Assembly: GCA_021767625.1 (NCBI GenBank)
Contig: JAASTB010000042.1
Span: 1 to 11,345, forward strand
Length of the DNA stretch: 11,345 nt
From: Wenzhouxiangella sp.
Lineage (GTDB): Bacteria; Pseudomonadota; Gammaproteobacteria; Xanthomonadales; Wenzhouxiangellaceae
Direction: 5' to 3'
The notes beneath the pieces were generated by a model. The model worked only from the letters and a program-made list of their open reading frames with translations. It was not told the origin of the DNA and searched no databases. The translations under genes and the position numbers were made by a program. How positions within the stretch are numbered: position 1 is the first letter of the stretch; every line of letters begins with the position of its first letter. Below, piece after piece: positions 1-6,501 of this stretch.

Positions 1-164
1 CCGGACCAGTTGCCGCGCCCCTTCGGCCCCTTGCCGGCCGACGCCGCTTCGGCGACGCCCTCTTCCATGGAATTCCACGCCTGGCAATCCGGACACTGCC
101 CGGACCACTTGGGAAAGCTCGCGCCGCATTCGCGGCAGGTGTAGGTCGTTTTCGCCTTGGCCAT
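1..164 (-). CDS. radA: DNA repair protein RadA, N-terminal fragment (cut by window edge)
   Basis: Reading the minus strand from the ATG at 164-162 gives 54 residues, beginning MAKAKTTYTCRECGASFPKW, with no stop before the window edge. The N-terminal C4 zinc finger of RadA/Sms is complete: C10-x2-C13 and C24-x2-C27, followed by the typical AWN after the last cysteine. RadA is a cytoplasmic RecA-like, DnaB-like helicase that helps branch migration in recombinational repair. Its ATPase and Lon-like domains lie outside the window. No Shine-Dalgarno sequence precedes the start, but a -10-like TACAAT ends 6 bases before the ATG, so the mRNA may be leaderless. The identity rests on the zinc finger and its flanks and is secure for a fragment. 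Confidence 0.92.
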   Translation of the reverse strand, partial: MAKAKTTYTCRECGASFPKWSGQCPDCQAWNSMEEGVAEAASAGKGPKGRGNWS

Positions 165-170
165 TACGGG

Positions 171-176
171 ATTGTA
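171..176 (-). promoter_or_regulatory. Candidate -10 element for radA, leaderless geometry
   Basis: On the minus strand the hexamer TACAAT is followed by 6 bases and then the radA ATG. With usual sigma-70 spacing, transcription would begin at or within a base or so of the start codon. No good -35 hexamer is visible 16-18 bases upstream, so the call rests on the -10 match and on the same arrangement at 7693-7698. Confidence 0.4.
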
Positions 177-198
177 CGGTGTTGCGGCCGATTAGGAG

Positions 199-445
199 GT
201 TTCAGTTTTCAGGTTTCAGGTTTCAGGCGGCAACCGAATTCATTGCGGGGCGGCTTTGCCGCGAGATGCCCCTGCCGGATTGAAAGCTGTGTCCTTTTGC
301 ATCGCACCGAGCAATCGCGGCAAGCCGCCCACCACCGCGCAGCAGCTGCCGCCCTGAAAACCTGAAAACCTGAAAACCTGAAAACCTGAAAACCTGAAAA
401 CCTGAAAACCTGAAAACCTGAAAACCTGAAACCTGAAACCTGAAG
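199..445. repeat. Composite element with inverted arms of short tandem repeats (TTTCAGG / CCTGAAAA)
   Basis: The left arm (199-227) holds four TTTCAG(G) units. The right arm (353-445) holds the same motif in opposite orientation: nine perfect 8-bp CCTGAAAA copies (353-424), two 7-bp CCTGAAA copies (425-438) and a final CCTGAAG. The inner edges also mirror each other: TTTCAGGCGGC at 221-231 against GCCGCCCTGAAA at 348-359, differing by one base. The enclosed 120 bases contain a second, nested inverted repeat (248-264 against 315-330). A related element lies between tdh and kbl. The 8-bp array should be prone to slippage and length variation. It ends 77 bases before the pspF start. Function is unknown. 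Confidence 0.9.
248..330. repeat. Nested inverted repeat inside the composite element
   Basis: The 17 bases at 248-264 (GGGCGGCTTTGCCGCGA) and the 16 bases at 315-330 (TCGCGGCAAGCCGCCC) are reverse complements apart from one extra T. They sit symmetrically inside the CCTGAAA arms, so the whole region could fold as a long imperfect hairpin or cruciform. The left half is itself a small palindrome (GCGGC-TTT-GCCGC). No T-tract follows, so a simple intrinsic terminator is not the obvious reading. Confidence 0.75.
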
Positions 446-522
446 CCTTCGCCCTCACCACCAAACGCCGAACGCTGCCGGTAAGATACGCTCAGGGCAC
501 AGTATCCAATGCAAGCCAGGCC

Positions 523-1542
523 ATGAACCGCGTCGTGCAACCCATTATCGGTGAGTCACCGGCCTTTCTCGGCGTACTCGAGGAAGTCTCGCGGGCGGCG
601 GAGCTCAACCGGCCGGTGTTGATCGTGGGCGAGCGCGGCACGGGCAAGGAGGTGATCGCCGAGCGCCTGCATTTCCTGTCGCCGCGATGGGACCAGCCCC
701 TGGTCAAGGTCAATTGTGCGGCGATCAGCGAGTCCCTGCTCGAGTCCGAGCTGTTCGGTCACGAGGCCGGCGCCTTCACCGATGCCGCCAGGCAGCGCGC
801 CGGTCGATTCGAACGTGCCGACGGCGGCACGCTTTTTCTCGACGAGCTGGCCAGCACCTCGCTGGCCGTGCAGGAGAAGATTCTGCGCGTGATCGAGTAC
901 GGCCAGTTCGAGCGGCTCGGCTCGACGCGAACGCTCGAGGTCGACGTCCGGCTGGTCGGCGCGAGCAACGTGGACCTGCCCGAGCTGGCCGAGCAGGGCC
1001 GGTTCCGCGCGGACCTGCTCGACCGCCTCGCCTTCGACGTCATCACCCTGCCCCCGCTGCGCGAGCGCCGCGAGGATATCCTGCCGCTGGCCGAGCACTT
1101 CGCCATGCGCATGACCCGGGAACTCGGTCGCGAGCTCTTCGCGGGATTCGCGCCCGCCGTAGTGGATGCCATGCTGGCCCACGCCTGGCCGGGCAACGTG
1201 CGCGAGCTCAAGAATGTCGTCGAGCGGGCGGTCTATCGTCTATCGGAGGCTGACGTTCCCATCGAGACGATCGAGTTCGATCCCTTCGCGTCACCCTGGC
1301 GCCCCCTGCGCCCGTCGGGCGATGCGGACAAAATACCGGATCCCGCGGTCGAGCCGATCGACCTGCGCGCCTGGCTCGATGCGCAGGAAAAGCGCCTGAC
1401 CGAAGCCGCGCTGGCGGCCGCCGGGGGACATCAGGGTAAGGCGGCCGAAAGGCTCGGGCTGAGCTATGACCAGCTGCGCGGCATCCTGCGCAAGCACGGC
1501 ATCGGGCGCAAGGGCGAACGGACGGACCCTCAATCGGACTGA
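523..1542 (+). CDS. pspF: PspF-type sigma-54-dependent transcriptional activator
   Basis: A 339-residue cytoplasmic enhancer-binding protein with no N-terminal sensor domain, as in PspF, the activator of the phage-shock (membrane stress) genes. The AAA+ core shows Walker A GERGTGKE (36-43), Walker B GGTLFLDEL (101-109, with D107 and E108), arginine fingers R162 and R168, and sensor II WPGNVRELKN (222-231, R227). W56 and N64, known in E. coli PspF for PspA contact and nucleotide signalling, fall at the same numbers here. The sigma-54 contact loop reads GAFTDA (83-88) instead of GAFTGA. A Fis-type helix-turn-helix lies at about 296-326, with 13 extra residues after it. The ATG at 523 is chosen because the protein then aligns from its first residues; the ribosome site is weak. 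Its 3' end overlaps the convergent cyclase gene. The psp genes it would control are not in this window. Confidence 0.9.
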   Translation: MNRVVQPIIGESPAFLGVLEEVSRAAELNRPVLIVGERGTGKEVIAERLHFLSPRWDQPLVKVNCAAISESLLESELFGHEAGAFTDAARQRAGRFERADGGTLFLDELASTSLAVQEKILRVIEYGQFERLGSTRTLEVDVRLVGASNVDLPELAEQGRFRADLLDRLAFDVITLPPLRERREDILPLAEHFAMRMTRELGRELFAGFAPAVVDAMLAHAWPGNVRELKNVVERAVYRLSEADVPIETIEFDPFASPWRPLRPSGDADKIPDPAVEPIDLRAWLDAQEKRLTEAALAAAGGHQGKAAERLGLSYDQLRGILRKHGIGRKGERTDPQSD

Positions 1543-2714
1543 TCGGCGACTTCGATTCGGTTTCGCCCGGCCCGCTTGGCGGCATAGAGGGCGTCGTCGG
1601 CGCGCTTGAACAGTTCACTGAGCGTTTGCATGGCGGGCGTTGACACCGCCGCGCCGATGCTGACGCTGAGGGTCAGGTCGCCGGCGCTGGTCTGGACCGG
1701 CGTCGAATCGACCGCCTCGCGAAGTTTCTCCGCCAGGCGACCCGCCTGTTCGGGGCCGACCCCCGGCAACAGCACCCCGAATTCCTCGCCGCCGGTGCGG
1801 CCAATGAGATCGTCGTCCCGCAGCACACTGCGACAGATTCGGGCAAAAGCCACCAGGGCCTCATCGCCGGCGGGATGGCCGTAGTGATCGTTGACCGACT
1901 TGAACTGGTCAAGGTCCATGATCATCAGGGCGAGCGGATCCGAGCCGCGGCCCGCCTCCTCGAACAGCGCACGGCCGCGCTCAAGGAACGCGCGACGCGA
2001 GCTCAGGCCCGTCAGGGAATCGGTGCTCACCAGCCGGCGCAGCTCCTCGTCGGCGCGCATGCCGCGAATCGCTCCGCCGATCGTGCCGGCGGCAATCCGC
2101 AGCGCATTGATTTCGGTCTGCTCCCAGCGCCGGCGGCTCGAGCAGTCGTCGAACCCGATCAGCCCCCAGAACTCGCCGTCAAGGAAGATCGGCACGATCA
2201 GGATCGACTGGACTTCCTGGGGCTGGAGCAATTCGCGCTCCAGCGGCGACATCTCTTCGACCAGCCCCACGACCGGTTCGCGGGCGAGAAATCGATCGCG
2301 CCAGTTGGGGATCAGCCGATCGTAGGACATGCCCTGCATGCCGGGCTCTTCGAGCAGCGGCCGGATGCCGGACCGACACCATTCGTAGCGCTGGCTGGCC
2401 AGCAGCTCGCCGGTGTCGGGATCGCGGTGATTTTCGAACACATAGACGCGGTCGGCGCCCACGGCTTCGCCGAGCACCTGCAGCGCACCCGGCATGACCT
2501 GGTCGTTGCCCTCCGCGCCAAAGAGGATTCGCGCTGCCTGCGCCAGGGCGCTGAGAATGGCGTCGCGGGACTGGCGCTCGCGCTCCCCGCGCTGGGTCCG
2601 TTCGTCCCCACGGGAAGCCCGCGAAGACGCCCAGGGCATCCACCGACCCAGCAACAGACCGATCGCCAGCCCGGTGAGCAGCCCGATACCGATTTGTACA
2701 AGCCATTGGGACAT
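1530..2714 (-). CDS. Membrane-anchored GAF-GGDEF diguanylate cyclase
   Basis: A 394-residue protein predicted to make cyclic di-GMP from two GTP. One N-terminal membrane helix (about 5-23) is followed by a basic/acidic linker rich in Arg and Glu, a GAF-like sensory domain (about 50-215) and a GGDEF domain (about 230-390). The active-site loop is intact as GGEEF (308-312). The product-inhibition I-site RxxD (R299 to D302) stands five residues before it, so an active, feedback-inhibited enzyme is expected. The domain opens with TDSLTGLSSR, with Ser replacing the usual Asn. The GAF ligand cannot be told. The gene is convergent with pspF (13-base overlap) and divergent from the sirtuin gene, about 80 bases away. 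No clear Shine-Dalgarno sequence precedes the ATG. Which process it controls is unknown. Confidence 0.9.
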   Translation of the reverse strand: MSQWLVQIGIGLLTGLAIGLLLGRWMPWASSRASRGDERTQRGERERQSRDAILSALAQAARILFGAEGNDQVMPGALQVLGEAVGADRVYVFENHRDPDTGELLASQRYEWCRSGIRPLLEEPGMQGMSYDRLIPNWRDRFLAREPVVGLVEEMSPLERELLQPQEVQSILIVPIFLDGEFWGLIGFDDCSSRRRWEQTEINALRIAAGTIGGAIRGMRADEELRRLVSTDSLTGLSSRRAFLERGRALFEEAGRGSDPLALMIMDLDQFKSVNDHYGHPAGDEALVAFARICRSVLRDDDLIGRTGGEEFGVLLPGVGPEQAGRLAEKLREAVDSTPVQTSAGDLTLSVSIGAAVSTPAMQTLSELFKRADDALYAAKRAGRNRIEVADQSD

Positions 2715-2785
2715 GCGTCTAAAGCCCGAGGAGCCCCGATTCCGAATGACGGGGACTGATGTGCAAGAATGATGCCCAATCCGTT

Positions 2786-2790
2786 GGAGG
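2786..2790 (+). promoter_or_regulatory. Ribosome binding site that decides the sirtuin start
   Basis: GGAGG, with a further G after it, lies four bases before the ATG at 2795. The in-frame ATG at 2759 has no such site and would add 12 unconserved-looking residues, so 2795 is preferred. Confidence 0.75.
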
Positions 2791-2794
2791 GACT

Positions 2795-3577
2795 ATGGCC
2801 CGGGAAACCTGCAGCAACCCCAAGAGGATACCCGACGAGCTGCTTAATTGCCTGAGCGAGGCCTCGAAAGTCGTCGTGCTGACCGGTGCCGGCGTGTCCG
2901 CCGAATCCGGCATACCCACCTTCCGCGAGGCGCACACCGGCCTGTGGGCGCGCTACGACCCGATGGAGCTGGCCTCGCCCGAAGCCTTCGAGCGCGATCC
3001 CTCGACGGTCTGGGCCTGGTACCAGTGGCGGCGCGAGCTCATCGCCCGCACGCAACCGAATCCGGGGCACCATGCCCTTGCCGAATTACAGCACCTGGTG
3101 ACCGAGCTGGTCACCATCACCCAGAACGTCGACGGCTTTCACGCGCTGGCGGGATCGGACGACGTGCTCGAACTGCACGGCAACATCCATCGCAACATAT
3201 GCTCGCGCACTGCCCGGCAAATCGAGGCGGATTGGCTGGAACGTCACGACGGGCACCAGCCCCCGCCCTCCCCGCATCATCGGCAAGGCCTTGCTCGCCC
3301 CGACGTCGTCTGGTTCGGCGAGGCGCTCGATGCCGCAACGATCGAGAAGGCTTTTTCGGCAGCCGAATCCTGCGACGTCGTGATCACGGCGGGCACCAGT
3401 GGCGCGGTGCAACCGGCTGCCAGCATCCCCGTCGCCGCCGTGCGGGCCGGCGCCGTGATGATCGACATCAATCCCGAACCGAACGAACTCAGCCGCTTCG
3501 CCCGCTGGCACCTCGCCGGCCCCTCGGCCACCTGGTTGCCGGCGCTCGTGGAGGCGCTGGACAGACGGCCCGCCTGA
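2795..3577 (+). CDS. Sir2-family NAD-dependent protein deacylase with a degenerate zinc site
   Basis: A 260-residue sirtuin. The NAD-binding signature GAGVSAESGIPTFR (31-44), TQNVDGFH (109-116), catalytic His H128 in ELHGN, WFGE (173-176) and the late AGTSG (199-203) are all present. Y76 and R79 form the YxxR pair that marks SIRT5/CobB-type (class III) sirtuins able to remove acidic acyl groups such as succinyl. The small zinc module is unusual. Only C136 remains of the usual CxxC...CxxC, the other three positions reading T139, S159 and H162. The sequence stays in frame on both sides, so this does not look like a frameshift. The gene stands alone, divergent from the cyclase, with tdh 58 bases downstream and a separate -10 for tdh between them. 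NAD-dependent deacylation is likely; substrate and zinc dependence are open. Confidence 0.87.
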   Translation: MARETCSNPKRIPDELLNCLSEASKVVVLTGAGVSAESGIPTFREAHTGLWARYDPMELASPEAFERDPSTVWAWYQWRRELIARTQPNPGHHALAELQHLVTELVTITQNVDGFHALAGSDDVLELHGNIHRNICSRTARQIEADWLERHDGHQPPPSPHHRQGLARPDVVWFGEALDAATIEKAFSAAESCDVVITAGTSGAVQPAASIPVAAVRAGAVMIDINPEPNELSRFARWHLAGPSATWLPALVEALDRRPA

Positions 3578-3599
3578 GCGGAGCATCGCTTCGGTCGAC

Positions 3600-3605
3600 T
3601 ATAAT
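3600..3605 (+). promoter_or_regulatory. Candidate -10 element for the tdh operon
   Basis: A perfect TATAAT lies 30 bases before the tdh ATG, in the 58-base gap after the sirtuin gene. No good -35 hexamer is visible at the usual distance, which suggests an activator-dependent or weak promoter. A leader of about 24 bases would include the GGAG at 3625-3628. Confidence 0.55.
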
Positions 3606-3635
3606 GGCGGACTTCACTTCAAGCGGAGTCTCCCC

Positions 3636-4682
3636 ATGACGAGCACCATGCGCGCGCTGGTCAAGCCCGAAGCCGCTCCCGGCCTGGAGTTGCGCGAGGT
3701 ACCCGTACCGACGCCGGGCCCGAACGAGGTCCTGATCGAACTCGAGAAGACCTCCATCTGCGGCACCGATCTCCACATTTACCAGTGGGACGAGTGGTCC
3801 CAGCGAACGATTCGCCCGCCGCTGGTTCTCGGTCACGAGTTCGTCGGCCGCATCAAGGAGCTCGGCTCGAGCGTTCAGGGCTACGAGGAAGGCCAGCGCG
3901 TCTCGGCCGAAGGGCACGTGGTCTGCGGGGTGTGCCGCAACTGTCGCGCCGGCAAGCCGCACCTGTGCCCCAACACCGAGGGCATCGGCGTCAATCGCGA
4001 CGGCGGCTTCGCCGAGTACGTGGTGGTGCCGGCCACCAACCTGTGGCCGATCCCGGACGAGATTCCCTCCGAGCTCGCGGCGTTCTTCGATCCCTTCGGC
4101 AACGCCGCTCACTGCGCGCTGCAGTTCGATCTCGTGGGCGAGGACGTACTCATCACCGGCGCCGGGCCGATCGGCATCATCGCAGCCGGCATCGCCAAGC
4201 ACGTGGGCGCGCGGCATATCGTCATCAGCGACGTCAACGATTACCGCCTGCAGCTCGCCCGCGACATGGGTGCCACTCGCACCGTCAACGTCAAGAACGA
4301 AAGCCTGCTCGACGTGCGCAAGGAACTGGGCATCGACGGCTTCGATGTCGGCATGGAAATGTCGGGCAACCCGCACGCTTTCGGTGACCTGCTCAGGCTG
4401 ATGTACAACGGCGGCAAGGTCGCGCTGCTCGGCCTGCTGCCCAAGGACGCCGGCGTCGATTGGGACCAGGTCATCTTCAAGGGCCTGGAGGTCCACGGCA
4501 TCTACGGCCGGCGCATGTACGAAACCTGGTACAAGATCACCCAGATGGTGCTCACCGGTTTCCCTCTGCACAAGGTGCTCACCCACCAGATCGCCATCGA
4601 CGACTTCGAAACCGGCTTCGAGTTGATGGCCTCGGGCCAGTGCGGCAAGATCGTCTGCGACTGGACCGGCGAGATAGAGTAG
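3636..4682 (+). CDS. tdh: L-threonine 3-dehydrogenase
   Basis: A zinc-dependent, cytoplasmic medium-chain dehydrogenase of 348 residues. It oxidises L-threonine with NAD+ to 2-amino-3-ketobutyrate, the substrate of the next gene's product. It keeps the catalytic-zinc cysteine in SICGTD (C42 here, equal to E. coli C38), LGHEF, the four structural-zinc cysteines in CGVCRNC...LC (about 101-115), the Rossmann motif GAGPIG and the NAD-selecting SDVN. The Tdh-specific YQWDEWSQ near the active site is also present. The ATG at 3636 is preferred because GGAG lies 7 bases before it. The in-frame ATG at 3648 would match the E. coli start exactly but is badly placed for that site. Gene order is tdh-kbl, the reverse of E. 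coli kbl-tdh. Confidence 0.96.
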   Translation: MTSTMRALVKPEAAPGLELREVPVPTPGPNEVLIELEKTSICGTDLHIYQWDEWSQRTIRPPLVLGHEFVGRIKELGSSVQGYEEGQRVSAEGHVVCGVCRNCRAGKPHLCPNTEGIGVNRDGGFAEYVVVPATNLWPIPDEIPSELAAFFDPFGNAAHCALQFDLVGEDVLITGAGPIGIIAAGIAKHVGARHIVISDVNDYRLQLARDMGATRTVNVKNESLLDVRKELGIDGFDVGMEMSGNPHAFGDLLRLMYNGGKVALLGLLPKDAGVDWDQVIFKGLEVHGIYGRRMYETWYKITQMVLTGFPLHKVLTHQIAIDDFETGFELMASGQCGKIVCDWTGEIE

Positions 4683-4687
4683 ATCGC

Positions 4688-4761
4688 GGGTTTCAGGGTT
4701 CGGGTTTCAGGAAGATCACTCCGAAGCCCGCCCTGAAACCTGAAACCCGAAACCTGAAACC
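4688..4761. repeat. Inverted repeat of CCTGAAA/TTTCAGG units between tdh and kbl
   Basis: The 23 bases at 4689-4711 and those at 4739-4761 are reverse complements with one mismatch. The loop holds one more CCTGAAA unit (4732-4738). The motif and its orientation (TTTCAGG left, CCTGAAA right) match the element upstream of pspF. In the tdh-kbl transcript it would form a stable hairpin that ends 26 bases before the kbl start and leaves the GGAG at 4774-4777 free. It could set the relative expression of the two genes or protect the tdh mRNA end. No T-tract follows. Confidence 0.9.
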
Positions 4762-4787
4762 TTCGAAACCACCGGAGCCGACTAGAC

Positions 4788-5981
<1,194 letters not shown>

Positions 5982-5985
5982 CGGC

Positions 5986-6468
5986 ATGGACTGGCCGGGC
6001 AGCCCGGAGTGGGTCGTCGCGCTGACCACCGTACTCGTGGTCACGCTGGCGGTGATCCTGCACTTCGAGGTGATCGCCTGGCTCAACCGCTGGGGCGCGG
6101 AACGGCGTATCCAGAACCTGGGCCGGCATCACCATCACCGGCCGACGCTGCTGCTGGTGATGTTCGCCCTGCTGCTTGCCCACGTGGCCGAGATCTGGCT
6201 GTTCGGCCTGGCCTATCACTTCCTGCTGCATGCGCCCGAACTCGGCGAGATCACGGGCTACGCCGAGCTGACATTGCTCGACTGTGTCTACTTCTCGGCG
6301 GCCACCTACACCACGGTCGGCTGGGGCGATCTGTTCAGCACCGGACCGATCCGCTTCCTGGCGGGCACCGAGGCCCTGGTGGGCTTCATGCTGATCACCT
6401 GGTCTGCGTCGTTCGTGTACCTGATGATGGCCCGTACCTGGGGCCAGGAAGACAAGAGCGGCCTTTAG
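5986..6468 (+). CDS. Small pore-loop cation (probably K+) channel protein
   Basis: A 160-residue membrane protein with hydrophobic segments at about 10-30, 54-80 and 122-148, and a pore helix plus filter at about 98-115. The filter reads TTVGWGD (109-115), a tryptophan form of the potassium-channel TVGYGD, so this is an Ion_trans_2-type channel subunit that would assemble as a tetramer. The extra first helix and the four consecutive histidines (48-51) in the loop after it are notable. There is no RCK/TrkA-N gating domain and no voltage sensor. It starts 4 bases after the kbl stop with no clear ribosome site, so translational coupling to kbl is likely. Why it travels with threonine catabolism is unknown. 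Channel identity is good; ion selectivity is inferred. Confidence 0.83.
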   Translation: MDWPGSPEWVVALTTVLVVTLAVILHFEVIAWLNRWGAERRIQNLGRHHHHRPTLLLVMFALLLAHVAEIWLFGLAYHFLLHAPELGEITGYAELTLLDCVYFSAATYTTVGWGDLFSTGPIRFLAGTEALVGFMLITWSASFVYLMMARTWGQEDKSGL

Positions 6469-6473
6469 GGATC

Positions 6474-6493
6474 CCCGCGTTACTTGGCGCGGG
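6474..6493. terminator. GC hairpin between the convergent channel and dehydrogenase genes
   Basis: CCCGCG (6474-6479) and CGCGGG (6488-6493) form a 6-base perfect stem with an 8-base loop in the 33-base gap between the two stops. There is no run of T on either strand, so termination would be weak or factor-assisted. Its position suits a shared bidirectional terminator. Confidence 0.4.
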
Positions 6494-6501
6494 CGCCGGC
6501 C

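Larger units (their letters stand above)
165..522. other. Gene-free stretch between divergent radA and pspF
   Basis: About 360 bases lie between the two divergent starts. The stretch holds the probable radA promoter at its left end and a composite repeat from about 199 to 445. It must also hold the pspF promoter. A TAAGAT at 482-487 is a possible -10, with no clear -35. I saw no convincing sigma-54 site (GG-N10-GC) and no psp structural gene, unlike the usual pspF-pspA divergent arrangement. Reading frames across the repeat give only low-complexity phenylalanine/glutamine/serine/glycine peptides and are not credible genes. Confidence 0.7.

Noticed and set aside
353..445. Possible CRISPR array
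   Set aside because: The units are 7-8 bp, directly abutting with no unique spacers, and no cas genes are present.
165..522. Sigma-54 promoter or upstream activating sites near pspF
   Set aside because: The nearest candidate, GGGCAC around 495-500 with GC at 511-512, has a spacing too long for the fixed GG-N10-GC pattern.
223..540. Minus-strand open frames encoding repeated FRFSGFQV-type peptides
   Set aside because: They arise only from translating the CCTGAAAA array. There is no ribosome site and no protein family, and their ends run into pspF on the other strand.
1875..2759. Long plus-strand open frame opposite the cyclase gene
   Set aside because: It is antisense to a gene with clear GAF and GGDEF motifs, and its composition is that of a shadow frame in GC-rich DNA.
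3200..3285. Compensating frameshifts as the cause of the missing zinc cysteines in the sirtuin
   Set aside because: The other plus-strand frame I could compare across this stretch yields no CxxC pairs, and the flanking sirtuin motifs are in one continuous frame.
3489..4586. 365-residue minus-strand open frame opposite tdh
   Set aside because: tdh on the plus strand is unambiguous. The antisense frame shows no recognisable domain.
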